DNA from: Marinobacter adhaerens HP15
GTDB taxonomy: Bacteria; Pseudomonadota; Gammaproteobacteria; Pseudomonadales; Oleiphilaceae
Length of the DNA stretch: 64,000 bases
NCBI RefSeq assembly: GCF_000166295.1
Contig: NC_017506.1
Location: forward strand, 1,054,001-1,118,000
Direction of reading: 5' to 3'
The position numbers were made by a program, and so were the translations under genes. Below, in pieces: positions 1 through 9,038 of the stretch. The first letter of the stretch is position 1. The number at the start of each line of letters is the position of its first letter. The notes under the pieces were generated by a model. That model was not told where the DNA came from. It saw only the letters and a list, made by a program, of their open reading frames with translations, and made no database searches.

Positions 1-757
1 TGTCGACGCGATCCCCCTTTGACTCGCAGCGAAGTACACCGCCCCGGGCAGAAATCTGCCGAGCCTCAAGCTCGGTTTTGCCCAGTTGTTCGGACCAGTA
101 AGGCACCAGCACGCTGTGAATGGAACCGGTAACCGGGTCCTCATCAATGCCGGCGCCAGGCGCGAAATAGCGGCTGACAAAATCGCAGTTGTTGCCAGGT
201 GCGGTGATGATCAGCCCCTGGTTGCCCAGTTGCTTTAATTTGCGCAGATCCGGTTGCGCAGACCGCACAGCGTCTTCGTCCTTCAGGACCACCATGTAAT
301 TGGTGTCGTTTGGAACAAAAAACGCTGTATCAGGCGCGCTTTCCAGAGCTTCCCGAATCAGGGCCGGCGTGGGCTGTTTCTCGTAGGCCAGATTCGGGAA
401 ATCGAGTACCAGCCAGCCGTCGTCGGATTGCCGGACGGAGAGTGGGCCGCTTTTGGAACGTAAACGGATTTGCTCTCTGTCCCAGCCGAGTTTGTTGAAG
501 ATGATCCAGGCGCTGGCCAGGGTGGCATGGCCGCACAGTGGTACCTCTGTGCCCGGAGTAAACCAGCGGATATGGAAATCCGCGTCCTCGCCGGCCGGAA
601 GAGGCACGAAAAAGGCTGTTTCGGAGAGGTTGTTCTCCGCGGCAAGCGAGAGCATGAGGTTATCTGGCAGCCACTGGTCCAGCGGCATGACCGCGGCCGG
701 GTTGCCACCGAACACCTCGCTGGTGAACGCATCAACCTGATAGATGGGTAAAGTCAC
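1..757 (-). CDS. PhzF family protein (3' end cut by the window edge)
   Basis: About 252 codons read from a GTG at 755-757 behind AGGAGA, with the C-terminus beyond the left edge. The N-terminus VTLPIYQVDAFT, then FGGNPAAV, NNLSETAFF (with the family's catalytic Glu) and CGHATLASAW are typical of PhzF isomerase/epimerase-like proteins. GAGIDEDPVTGSIH near the end is the second PhzF lobe motif. Family members fold like diaminopimelate epimerase and are cytosolic; most, including this type, have no known substrate, so a role in phenazine synthesis should not be assumed. It is divergent from a MocR-type regulator gene, which may control it. Confidence 0.85.
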   Translation of the reverse strand, partial: MTLPIYQVDAFTSEVFGGNPAAVMPLDQWLPDNLMLSLAAENNLSETAFFVPLPAGEDADFHIRWFTPGTEVPLCGHATLASAWIIFNKLGWDREQIRLRSKSGPLSVRQSDDGWLVLDFPNLAYEKQPTPALIREALESAPDTAFFVPNDTNYMVVLKDEDAVRSAQPDLRKLKQLGNQGLIITAPGNNCDFVSRYFAPGAGIDEDPVTGSIHSVLVPYWSEQLGKTELEARQISARGGVLRCESKGDRVD

Positions 758-894
758 GGTCTCTTCTCCTATTTTAAAGCGCTGGCCTGTTTGGAAATAT
801 CATCTGATTTCGAGCCTATTGTAGGAAAAGATCTGACTGCCATAACAGATTCAGATAATCTGGTTTTGAACCGGTACAGAATGCATTTGGTGAG

Positions 895-930
895 ATCTGT
901 ATTGGTCATATCGGAAGCAATCTGTACTGC
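895..930. promoter_or_regulatory. Candidate MocR operator: direct repeat in divergent promoter region
   Basis: ATCTGTATTGG at 895-905 and ATCTGTACTGC at 920-930 are direct repeats (9 of 11 identical) 25 bp apart, in the 240-bp gap between the phzF-like gene and the MocR-type gene. MocR/GabR/PdxR regulators are known to bind direct repeats near their own and divergent promoters. A role here is inferred from position only. Confidence 0.3.
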
Positions 931-998
931 ACCGAACAGCTCGGGTTCTGGTGCAATAGATCATTATCACGATGAAGCTTCGCAGGCGAGGGCGGGCA

Positions 999-2414
999 AT
1001 GGGCATTCTCTACAACCAGGTCGCGGATCAGCTTCAGGGGCTGATTCATGAAGGCGTGTACCGGGACGGCGAACGGCTACCGGGCGTGCGACAGTTGAGC
1101 CGGCAGTTCGGGGTTAGCATCTCGACCATCCTCCAGGCACACCAGACGCTGGAGGCGCGGGGTTTTCTGCAGGCCCGTGAACGTAGCGGCTACTTCGTAC
1201 GGCTGCCCACTGTGGACGCCCCCGAGCCTGTTATGCGCCGGCACCGAAGCCGTCCGGTTCCAGTCAGTGCCAGGGAGATGGCCCTGGACCTGTGCGCGGA
1301 CGAACAGAAGCGCATGGTACCGCTGGCCACGGCGATCCCCCACCCGGATTACCTGCCGCTCCGCCAGATCCAGCACAGCACGCTCTGGGCGGCACGCCGG
1401 GGTCTGGAAACCCTGGACTATGCCTTTCCCGGCAAGGAATCGTTCCGCCGGCAGATCGCCCAGCGGATGGCCACCCTCGGTGTGCCGGTGACGCCAGACG
1501 ACGTACTTGCCACCAATGGCGCCCAGGAGGCGATCATACTGGCGCTGAGAGCGGTAACCCAGCCCGGAGATATTGTGGCCGTAGAATCGCCGTCTTTCCC
1601 GGGCATTCTTCAGGCTCTGGAAGTGGTCGGGCTGAAGGTCATTGAAATTCCAACGCATCCTTCCGAGGGTCTGAGCCTTGAAGGCCTGCAACTGGCCCTG
1701 GAACAGTGGCCCCTGAAAGCCTGTGTGGTCGTGACCAATCACAGCAACCCCATGGGCGCGCAAATGTCCGACGAGCGCAAGAAGCAGCTGGTCTCGATGC
1801 TGGCGGCAGCGGCTGTTCCGCTGATCGAGGACGACATCTACGGCGACCTTCATCACACCGGGGACCGGCCGAAACCGGCCAAGGCCTTTGATCGGGCGGA
1901 CAATGTGATTTATTGCAGTTCGTTTTCAAAGACTATTTCACCGGGCCTCCGGCTGGGCTGGATGGTGCCGGGGCGGCATATGGCCAGCGCCAGGCAGCAC
2001 AAGTATTTCGTTAATCTGGCCACGTCATCGATTCCACAGATGGCGGTAGCGCATTTTCTGGAGCAGGGCGGCTATGATCGCTACCTCCGTTCAGCCCGGC
2101 AGCACTATCGCGAAGCCACCGAACGGATGCGGACTGCTGTGGCCAGGGCCTTCCCGGAAGGTACGGCAGTGAGCCGTCCCCAGGGTGGGTTTGTGCTATG
2201 GGTCCAGTTGCCCGACGGCGTTTCCGGCACCGAGGTTTACCACAGGGCCAGGGCGGAGGATATCAACGTGGCGCCGGGGCTGATGTTCTCAACCGCCGAC
2301 AAATACGACAATTGCCTGAGACTGAACAGCGCCAACCCCTGGAGTGAGCGCATCGAGCATGCCGTGGCCAGGCTGGGTGTGCTGGCGCACGACGTCCAGT
2401 CTGAGGCGCGTTAG
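999..2414 (+). CDS. MocR-family regulator (GntR HTH fused to an aminotransferase fold)
   Basis: The 471-aa protein has a GntR winged helix at residues 1-70 (YRDGERLPGVRQLSRQFGVS) followed by a class-I aminotransferase-like domain of about 370 residues. GAQEAI, TNHSNPMG and CSSFSKTISPGLRLGW are visible, the last carrying the PLP-binding lysine. MocR proteins use PLP as an effector cofactor and usually regulate a neighbouring metabolic gene; here that is the divergent PhzF-like gene. The ATG at 999 was chosen because GAGGG lies 6-10 nt upstream; the in-frame ATG at 972 has no ribosome site. An enzyme role cannot be excluded, but the HTH argues for a regulator. Confidence 0.85.
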   Translation: MGILYNQVADQLQGLIHEGVYRDGERLPGVRQLSRQFGVSISTILQAHQTLEARGFLQARERSGYFVRLPTVDAPEPVMRRHRSRPVPVSAREMALDLCADEQKRMVPLATAIPHPDYLPLRQIQHSTLWAARRGLETLDYAFPGKESFRRQIAQRMATLGVPVTPDDVLATNGAQEAIILALRAVTQPGDIVAVESPSFPGILQALEVVGLKVIEIPTHPSEGLSLEGLQLALEQWPLKACVVVTNHSNPMGAQMSDERKKQLVSMLAAAAVPLIEDDIYGDLHHTGDRPKPAKAFDRADNVIYCSSFSKTISPGLRLGWMVPGRHMASARQHKYFVNLATSSIPQMAVAHFLEQGGYDRYLRSARQHYREATERMRTAVARAFPEGTAVSRPQGGFVLWVQLPDGVSGTEVYHRARAEDINVAPGLMFSTADKYDNCLRLNSANPWSERIEHAVARLGVLAHDVQSEAR

Positions 2415-2420
2415 TGCCGT

Positions 2421-3077
2421 TCAGGTTTTCTCGCCACGCATGTCCAGCGGATCGAGAAGGCCGGCGGCAATGGCGGTGCCGGTCACATCCGGCAAGCGAT
2501 CGGCGCCCAGGCGTTTCATGACTCGTGCCCGGTAGAGATCAATCGTCTTGACACTGACATCCAGCTGTTCTGCGATTTCCCGGCTCGTGTAGCCCTGGGC
2601 CAGTGGCAGGAACACGTCCCGTTCACGGCGGGTGAGGGTGGCCAGCAGGGCTTCGGTTGCCTCATCACCCTGCAACTGTGGAGCGGACTGCTGATGTTCC
2701 TGCAGCGCCTGTTGGACGCTGTCCAGGAGCAGTTGTTCATTGAACGGCTTCTCGATGAAATCGAAGGCCCCGGACTTGAACGCCCTCACCACAATGGGAA
2801 CGTCGGCGTGCCCGGAGACAAAGATGATCGGCAGGTCCAGCCCCCGCTTCTGAAGCTCCTCCTGAACGTTCAGGCCGCCCAGCCCGGGCATCCGCACATC
2901 CAGAACCACGCAGCCCGCTTTCTTGTTGCCAACCGCATCCAGGAATTTCCGGCCGTCGCTGTAGGCTTCCACGTTCAAGCCGACCGATTCCAGCAACCAC
3001 TGGGTGGATTCCAGCATGCCGGCGTCGTCGTCAACCACATAGACGGTGGTGGCTTCCGGTGTCGCTTGATCACTCAT
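2421..3077 (-). CDS. FixJ/NarL-type response regulator
   Basis: The 218-aa protein has a receiver domain at residues 10-125 with acidic pocket VVDDD, phospho-acceptor Asp in VVLDVRMPG, the switch Ser in FVSGH and the Lys in FIEKPF. A LuxR-type HTH covers about residues 145-205 (LTRRERDVFLPLAQGYTS). It overlaps the upstream kinase gene by 8 bp, so the two are translationally coupled and form a cognate pair. Regulators of the FixJ/TodT class activate promoters after phosphorylation. The divergent acyl-CoA synthetase gene beyond the kinase is the most obvious nearby target, which is inference. Confidence 0.88.
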   Translation of the reverse strand: MSDQATPEATTVYVVDDDAGMLESTQWLLESVGLNVEAYSDGRKFLDAVGNKKAGCVVLDVRMPGLGGLNVQEELQKRGLDLPIIFVSGHADVPIVVRAFKSGAFDFIEKPFNEQLLLDSVQQALQEHQQSAPQLQGDEATEALLATLTRRERDVFLPLAQGYTSREIAEQLDVSVKTIDLYRARVMKRLGADRLPDVTGTAIAAGLLDPLDMRGEKT

Positions 3078-4584
3078 CTGGCTGCATCTCCGTGTTCGGG
3101 GTTCTGTTCTTGTGGCCCGGGCTGGCCGGGAAGCGGCAGATCAGGGAGAGTCCGCCCGTTGCTGCCGGCCTGGCGTCCAGGAAGCCTCCAAAGCCTTCGA
3201 TAATCGAACGGCTCATCGAGAGCCCCAGGCCAAGCCCCTGGGGCTTGCTGGTATAGAACGGCTGGAACATCTGGCGAATGCCCTGCGCGTCGAGCCCCGG
3301 GCCTTCGTCGATGACCTCAATCAGGGTTTCGTTCTGATCGTTAATGCAGGTCGTTATGGCGATCTGCGAGTGTGGGCCGGGGTTATCCTCACCGCGAGCC
3401 TCAACAGTGGCTTCGATACCGTTGCGGATCAGATTGATCAGCACCTGTTCCAGCAGCACCGGGTCGGCGGTGATGACGGGCGCACAACAGGCCAGATTCT
3501 CTCGGATCTGCACCTTGTTTTTCTCGGCCTCCCATTGGCAAAGACGGGCGACATTGCTGACGACTTCGTTCAGTGCGATTGGTGCGGTCCGCTTCTGGCC
3601 CTTGCGCAGGAAGGCTCGCAAACGTTTGATGACCTCCGAGGCCCGGTTGGCGTGGTGAACAATCTTCTGGAGGCCGTCGTCCACTCGATCGAGGCATTCG
3701 GGATTGGTTCGGGCGCTTTTGAGATAGCGCTGGCTGGCGCTGGCAAAGTTCACGATGGTGGCCAATGGCTGGTTCATCTCGTGGGCAATGCTTGAGGCAA
3801 GCTCCCCCAGAGTGGCGAGCCTGGCGGTGTGGGCGAGTTCGTCGGCCAGCCTGCGGTTGTTCTCCTCGGACTCTACCCGGGCGGTGATATCCCGGGATAC
3901 GCTGATGACCTCAATCACAGCGCCAGTGTAGGTTTCCCGAATGGCCCTGCTGGCAATCTCGAACCAGCGGCGGGAACCGTCCCGGTGAATAATCTCCAGA
4001 GTCATGGTGGCGTAGCCGTCGTCCCGTAGCTGGTTGCGGGTTTCAGCCAGCTTCTGAACCACCTGATCGCCCCGGAAAATTTCTTCCAGGGGCTTACCCC
4101 TCAGTTCTTCCGGCCAGTAGCCCAGCAGCCGCCAGGATGCGGGCGTGGCATCGATAAACCGTCCGTCCGGGGCATGGCGGGAAATGAGGTCGGTGGTGTT
4201 CTCGGTAATCAGCCGGTAAAGACGGTTGGAGCGGGTCGCTTCTTCCCGGTTGATGATTTCGTCTGTAGCGTCTTTGGCCCGCGCCAGAACCGTCGAGCTC
4301 CCGATATCGGGGACGAACGTCCACACCAGGAAACGCTCGGTGGTGTCTGCCGGAATTCTGGCTTCCACATTCTCGATCGATCGTTCCTGCTCCAGGGACG
4401 ACTTCACAAGCGCCTGAACGTTGACCGGCAGCAGATGGAACAGCGAGGTCAGGTTGGCGTTCTGGCAAAGATGATGGCTGGCCAGGTTGCCCTCCAGAAC
4501 GCTGCCTGTCGCATCCAGGATCAAACCGGGTTGCGGGTCGGCGTCATGCAAACTAAATACACTTGGAGTGGAAAAATCGTTCAT
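3070..4584 (-). CDS. PAS-domain sensor histidine kinase (FixL-like)
   Basis: The 504-aa protein has a poorly conserved N-terminal sensor region (1-130), a PAS domain (about 130-255; LITENTTDLISRHAPDGRFI) and a HisKA domain whose phospho-acceptor lies in SSIAHEMNQPLATIV. An HATPase domain follows, with N-box LINLIRNGIEA and G-boxes DEGPGLD and GLGLGLSM. No transmembrane segment is obvious, so it is probably cytosolic, sensing a ligand or redox state through PAS; haem cannot be called from this sequence. It is coupled to the response regulator gene downstream and divergent from the acyl-CoA synthetase gene. Confidence 0.87.
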   Translation of the reverse strand: MNDFSTPSVFSLHDADPQPGLILDATGSVLEGNLASHHLCQNANLTSLFHLLPVNVQALVKSSLEQERSIENVEARIPADTTERFLVWTFVPDIGSSTVLARAKDATDEIINREEATRSNRLYRLITENTTDLISRHAPDGRFIDATPASWRLLGYWPEELRGKPLEEIFRGDQVVQKLAETRNQLRDDGYATMTLEIIHRDGSRRWFEIASRAIRETYTGAVIEVISVSRDITARVESEENNRRLADELAHTARLATLGELASSIAHEMNQPLATIVNFASASQRYLKSARTNPECLDRVDDGLQKIVHHANRASEVIKRLRAFLRKGQKRTAPIALNEVVSNVARLCQWEAEKNKVQIRENLACCAPVITADPVLLEQVLINLIRNGIEATVEARGEDNPGPHSQIAITTCINDQNETLIEVIDEGPGLDAQGIRQMFQPFYTSKPQGLGLGLSMSRSIIEGFGGFLDARPAATGGLSLICRFPASPGHKNRTPNTEMQPDE

Positions 4585-4736
4585 GGCTTATCTTTATAGT
4601 AAAATAACTATAATACGTTGGTATAGTTTCTAGTGTTTTTGCTATCCAATACTATTCTGACCAGCCCGAAGTATAGCTAGTTTAGCGATATTCCTGAATA
4701 CGCCATAAGAACAACAGTACTCAAGAGGACCACGCA
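4585..4736. promoter_or_regulatory. AT-rich divergent promoter region with TATAGT half-sites
   Basis: This 152-bp gap separates the kinase gene (-) from the acyl-CoA synthetase gene (+). It is much more A+T-rich than its surroundings and contains TATAGT at 4595-4600 facing ACTATA at 4607-4612 across AAAATA. Further TATAGT and TATAGC copies lie at about 4622 and 4672. The spaced half-sites suggest binding of a regulator, plausibly the neighbouring FixJ-type protein; no site has been shown. Confidence 0.35.
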
Positions 4737-6365
4737 ATGACCTCGATATTTGATCAAGGCCTGGCGCCCGTCGACGCCAACTACGCCGTCCAATCTCCCG
4801 TTGATTTCATCGAACGTACCGCCACGGTTTACCCGGAGTATCCCGCCGTCATTCACGGGGCCATCCGTTACAACTGGGCGCAGACCTACGAACGTTGCCG
4901 CCGTCTGGCATCAGCCCTCAAAGGGCGCGGCATCGGACGCGGTGATACCGTTGCCGTCATGCTTCCGAATATTCCCGCGATGGTGGAAGCCCATTTCGGG
5001 GTGCCCATGATTGGCGCGGTGCTGAACACCCTGAACGTTCGCCTGGACGCTGAGGCCATCGCCTTCATGCTGGATCACGGTGAGGCCAAGGTTGTGATTG
5101 CCGACCGGGAGTTCGGTGAGGTGATCAGGGACGCCGTCAGCCGGCTGGACACCAAGCCGCTGGTGATTGATGTGGACGATCCCGAGTATGGCGAGGGTGT
5201 TCAGGTCAGCGATCTGGACTACGAGGCGTTCCTTCAGGAAGGGGATCCGACATTCCAGTGGAGCTTCCCGGAGAACGAGTGGGATGCGATCTCTCTGAAC
5301 TACACCTCCGGCACTACCGGCAATCCAAAAGGTGTGGTCTATCATCACCGTGGCGCCTACATCAATGCCATCGGCAACCAGACAGTCTGGTCCATGGACA
5401 TGCACCCGGTGTACCTGTGGACCTTGCCGATGTTCCATTGCAACGGTTGGTGTTTCCCCTGGACCATCACCGCCATGGCCGGCACTCACGTCTGCCTGCG
5501 CCGGGTTGATCCCGAGAAGATTCTGCAGCTGATCCGGGATCATCAGGTTACCCACATGTGTGGCGCCCCGATTGTGCTTAACGCATTGCTGAACGTGCCG
5601 GAATCCGCCAAGGCCGGCATTGATCACGACGTGAAGTCCATGACAGCAGGCGCGGCACCCCCCGCCCAGGTCATTGGTGCCATCGAGGAAATGGGCATCC
5701 AGGTGACTCACGTTTACGGTCTGACCGAAGTCTATGGCCCGGTAACCGTTTGTGCCTGGAAATCCGAGTGGGATGCGCTGCCACTGCATGATCGTGCCCG
5801 GAAAAAGGCCCGTCAGGGCGTTCGTTATCACACTCTGGCAGGCACGATGGTCGGCGACCCGAACACCATGGAGCCAGTGCCCAAAGACGGCAAAACCATC
5901 GGTGAGATTTTCCTGCGCGGCAATACGGTGATGAAGGGCTATCTGAAGAACCCCAAAGCCACCGAAGAGGCCTTCCGGGGTGGCTGGTTCCACACCGGGG
6001 ACCTGGCTGTATGGCACGAAGACGGCTACATGGAGATCAAGGACCGGCTGAAGGACATCATCATCTCCGGTGGTGAGAACATTTCCACCATTGAGGTTGA
6101 GGATACCCTTTACCGCCACCCGGCTGTGCTTGAGGCAGCTGTGGTTGCCCGGCCGGACGAAAAGTGGGGCGAAACCCCCTGCGCCTTTGTGACTCTGAAG
6201 CCGGAAGCCGGTGATGTCAGCGAAGAAGACATCATCAACTTCTGCCGCGAGCATCTGGCCCGGTTCAAGGTACCGAAGACCATCGTCTTCTCGGAGCTGC
6301 CCAAAACCTCCACGGGTAAGATCCAGAAGTTCGTGCTGAGGGACCAGGCCAAAGAACTGGACTGA
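4737..6365 (+). CDS. Acyl-CoA synthetase, AMP-forming (DmdB-like)
   Basis: The 542-aa protein is an ANL-superfamily adenylating enzyme. It shows the P-loop-like motif NYTSGTTGNPKGVVYHHRG (about 187-205), the AMP-binding HVYGLTEVYGP, the GWFHTGDLAVWHEDGY motif, DRLKDIIISGGENIS, and the C-terminal catalytic Lys in KTSTGKIQKFVLR. It activates a carboxylic acid to acyl-AMP and then acyl-CoA in the cytosol. The length and the order of motifs resemble medium-chain and methylmercaptopropionate-CoA ligases; the substrate cannot be fixed from sequence. It is divergent from a two-component system that may regulate it, and a permease gene follows 97 bp downstream. Confidence 0.88.
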   Translation: MTSIFDQGLAPVDANYAVQSPVDFIERTATVYPEYPAVIHGAIRYNWAQTYERCRRLASALKGRGIGRGDTVAVMLPNIPAMVEAHFGVPMIGAVLNTLNVRLDAEAIAFMLDHGEAKVVIADREFGEVIRDAVSRLDTKPLVIDVDDPEYGEGVQVSDLDYEAFLQEGDPTFQWSFPENEWDAISLNYTSGTTGNPKGVVYHHRGAYINAIGNQTVWSMDMHPVYLWTLPMFHCNGWCFPWTITAMAGTHVCLRRVDPEKILQLIRDHQVTHMCGAPIVLNALLNVPESAKAGIDHDVKSMTAGAAPPAQVIGAIEEMGIQVTHVYGLTEVYGPVTVCAWKSEWDALPLHDRARKKARQGVRYHTLAGTMVGDPNTMEPVPKDGKTIGEIFLRGNTVMKGYLKNPKATEEAFRGGWFHTGDLAVWHEDGYMEIKDRLKDIIISGGENISTIEVEDTLYRHPAVLEAAVVARPDEKWGETPCAFVTLKPEAGDVSEEDIINFCREHLARFKVPKTIVFSELPKTSTGKIQKFVLRDQAKELD

Positions 6366-6462
6366 TTCCCCGATCGGCTGCGCCGGCCCCGGCGCAGCCG
6401 AATTAAACCTGAAAAAACAACGCTGTCAGGCACACGCGCCGCGTGAGCCCGGAGACCTTTTT

Positions 6463-7839
6463 ATGCAAATGTTTCACCGAAAGAACGGGGAAGAGCAGCC
6501 GTTCTGGCCGGCCGGTCCCTTCAAGGTTCGTCTGCCGTTCGTTCATTACCGCTGGGAGTTCGCGGAGATGGTGCAGGCTCTGATCATGTTCGTGGTCAGC
6601 CTGGCCATGATTCCCCTTCTTGAGAAATACCTGGGTGTGCCCTACGACGTGGCTCTGGCCTACGTGGTGATCTGTGGTATCGGTTTCATGCTGCCGGCAC
6701 TGCTGGGTGTTCCCCTGGTGCCGGGCTGGATTACGCCAGGGATTCCTGTGGTTCTGCTGTTCCTGAGCGACTACGAGCCGGGCCCCGAGGCGATTCAGGC
6801 GCTGTTCGCGCTGCAGTTCCTGGTGTTCATTATCTTCCTGGTTCTGGGTATTACCCGCCTGGGCAGCAAACTGGTGGAGCTGATTCCCCGTTCCATGAAA
6901 GGCGGGATTATCATCGGTGCCGGTATCGCCGCCCTGATGGGTGAGATTGAGGCAGGCGGCCGCCTCGCCAACACGCCGATCTCCCTGATCATCGGTGGCC
7001 TGGTGTGCCTCTACCTGATGTTCTCGGTATCGTTCAAAGGTTTTGTGGAAAGCAATTCAATCGCCCGCAAGATTGCCAACTACGGCATGGTGCCGGGTAT
7101 GGTGGTTGCGATCCTGGTTGGCTTTGCCACTGGCGAATACGAGGTGCCCAATGTGGAGTGGGGCATCACCAAACCCGCGTTTGACGAGCTGTGGAACTAC
7201 CTGCCGTTCGCCGTCGGATTCCCGGATGCCAACGTCTTCCTGTACGCCATTCCCACGGCGGTGATCGCCTACGTGATTGCCTTCGGCGATATCGTGGTCG
7301 GCCAGTCATTGATGAACCGCGTTGATCATCTGCGCAAAGACGAAGATATCGATAACAGCATCGACCGGGTGCATCTGGTAACCGCTATCCGCAATGGTGG
7401 CCACGCGTTCTTCGCACCCTATCCGGGGCTGGCGGGCCCGATCTGGACGGCTGTCACTGCCACCATGGCCGAGCGCTACAAGTACGGTCGTAACGCCATG
7501 GACTCCATCTACAGTGGCGGCGGTACTTTCTGGATTACGGGTTTTATTGCCCTTTTCGTTCTGCCGCTGGTGAGCTTCTTCCAACCGGTGCTGCCGATTG
7601 CCCTGTCACTGACACTGCTGCTGACCGGCTATATCTGCCTGATGGTAGGGCTGGAGCAGCTGGAGAATAACACCGAGCGTGGCATTGCCGGCACCATGGG
7701 CGTTGTTCTGGCCGTCTATGGCGCTGGCTGGGGCCTGGCCACCGGCGCCGTCCTCTATTTCCTGATTGAACGTACCAAATTGCTTGGCTTTACCGCCGAC
7801 CCGGAAGCGCCGGGCGTGAAAGCCGCGGAAGAGCACTAA
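6463..7839 (+). CDS. Multi-pass membrane transporter (NCS2/SLC23-like permease)
   Basis: The 458-aa protein has about 11-12 hydrophobic segments. Gly/Pro-rich patches such as PGWITPGIPVV and PRSMKGGIIIGAGIAALMGE, and the conserved AFGDIVVGQSLMN, recall xanthine/uracil-type permeases, although the overall match is loose. It sits in the inner membrane; the substrate is unknown. It has its own ribosome site (GGAGA before ATG 6463). Its position directly behind the acyl-CoA synthetase gene suggests joint expression and perhaps uptake of the acid that enzyme activates, which is inference. A strong hairpin terminator follows. Confidence 0.65.
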   Translation: MQMFHRKNGEEQPFWPAGPFKVRLPFVHYRWEFAEMVQALIMFVVSLAMIPLLEKYLGVPYDVALAYVVICGIGFMLPALLGVPLVPGWITPGIPVVLLFLSDYEPGPEAIQALFALQFLVFIIFLVLGITRLGSKLVELIPRSMKGGIIIGAGIAALMGEIEAGGRLANTPISLIIGGLVCLYLMFSVSFKGFVESNSIARKIANYGMVPGMVVAILVGFATGEYEVPNVEWGITKPAFDELWNYLPFAVGFPDANVFLYAIPTAVIAYVIAFGDIVVGQSLMNRVDHLRKDEDIDNSIDRVHLVTAIRNGGHAFFAPYPGLAGPIWTAVTATMAERYKYGRNAMDSIYSGGGTFWITGFIALFVLPLVSFFQPVLPIALSLTLLLTGYICLMVGLEQLENNTERGIAGTMGVVLAVYGAGWGLATGAVLYFLIERTKLLGFTADPEAPGVKAAEEH

Positions 7840-7891
7840 ACCTGCGTCTTCCGGCTCTGCACCGGAAGGCGTTGACCCCCTGTGTGTCCTT

Positions 7892-7916
7892 GGGAGGCCT
7901 CGTGCCTCCCTTTTTT
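7892..7916 (+). terminator. Rho-independent terminator after the permease gene
   Basis: The 7-bp stem GGGAGGC / GCCTCCC with loop CTCGT is followed by six T residues. It ends the acyl-CoA synthetase-permease transcription unit. Confidence 0.85.
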
Positions 7917-8094
7917 ATGCCTGAATGTTTCCCTGAGGATGGGCGTTGACAGAATGTCATTTCGTGACAATTTGTCTAATTTTTCCTCCCGAAGTATTCC
8001 TTCCGCGCGGTTTCCGGGTTTAAACTGCCAGAACTGATGAAATTTTGTCCGCTGTTCAATACTGATAACAACACTACAAAAACAGGAGGCAGTC

Positions 8095-8928
8095 ATGACC
8101 ATCAGCTCCACGCCCGAGGGGGTGTCCGTTGAGCCGAGACATCTGAGGTTCGATGTCAGCGAGGATCTGAAAACGCTCTGGCATGGCAACGATGCTTTCC
8201 GGACCGCGTTCTTCAACGCCCTTTCCCTGCAATTTCCCGATGGCGAGCAGCAGTTCATCAATGCCGTAAGGCTCTATCGGGACAAGATCGAGGATCCAAA
8301 GCTTAAAGCGGAGATCCGCGGATTTATCGGCCAGGAAGCCCTGCACAGCAGGGAGCACAAGGATTACAACGAGGCCCTGAAGGCCCGGGGCTACGATATT
8401 GATGCCCTGGACCAACGGTTCCGCAAGCATATGGAGTGGGTGGGCAAACTGCCACGAAGCCGCCAACTGGCAGGTACCTGTGGCGCCGAGCACTACACCG
8501 CCGTCCTGGCCAATGCCATCCTGAGCCACCCGGAGTGGATGGAAGGCGCCACGCCGACCATGGCAAAGCTCTGGAGATGGCATGCGATTGAGGAAACCGA
8601 ACACAAATCCGTCGCCTTTGATGTTTACCGGGAATGTGTCGGCAATGAACGGCTTCGCCGGATCGTCTTCCTCTTTGTTACCTGGAATTTCTTCAAGTAC
8701 ACCTTTTTGAATACCTGTAGCCTGCTGAAGGCCGATGGCAAACTCTGGAGCCTGCGCACCTGGGTTGGTGGGTTTAATTTTCTCTGGGGCAAGCCCGGAG
8801 TGCTCCGCAAGTGTCTGCCGGAATTCCTGGCGTATTTCCGTAAAGGCTTTCACCCCTGGCAGCAGGATAACCGCGAGCTGCTCGAGCAGAATCTCCGTGA
8901 GCTGGATATGACATCGGCAGCACGATAG
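8095..8928 (+). CDS. Metal-dependent hydrolase family protein (PF10118-like)
   Basis: The 277-aa, mainly helical protein carries two metal-site motifs: GQEALHSREHKDYN (about residues 80-93) and HAIEETEHKSVAFDVY (about 163-178). This is the arrangement of the PF10118 predicted metal-dependent hydrolases, which resemble ferritin-like di-metal helical bundles. It has no signal peptide. A hydrophobic stretch near IVFLFVTWNFFKYTFL suggests membrane contact. It is a single gene with its own ribosome site (AGGAGG before ATG 8095). The family is common in oil- and lipid-degrading marine gammaproteobacteria; the reaction is unknown. Confidence 0.8.
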   Translation: MTISSTPEGVSVEPRHLRFDVSEDLKTLWHGNDAFRTAFFNALSLQFPDGEQQFINAVRLYRDKIEDPKLKAEIRGFIGQEALHSREHKDYNEALKARGYDIDALDQRFRKHMEWVGKLPRSRQLAGTCGAEHYTAVLANAILSHPEWMEGATPTMAKLWRWHAIEETEHKSVAFDVYRECVGNERLRRIVFLFVTWNFFKYTFLNTCSLLKADGKLWSLRTWVGGFNFLWGKPGVLRKCLPEFLAYFRKGFHPWQQDNRELLEQNLRELDMTSAAR

Positions 8929-9038
8929 GGCCGGGTTGCTGAAATTCTGATCGCGGTGTGTAAAACTGTGCGGCACAAAGAATAACGACAATAAAGGGGG
9001 CTTCCGTTCGAGAAGCTACCCGGAGCTGGAGGCCCACC

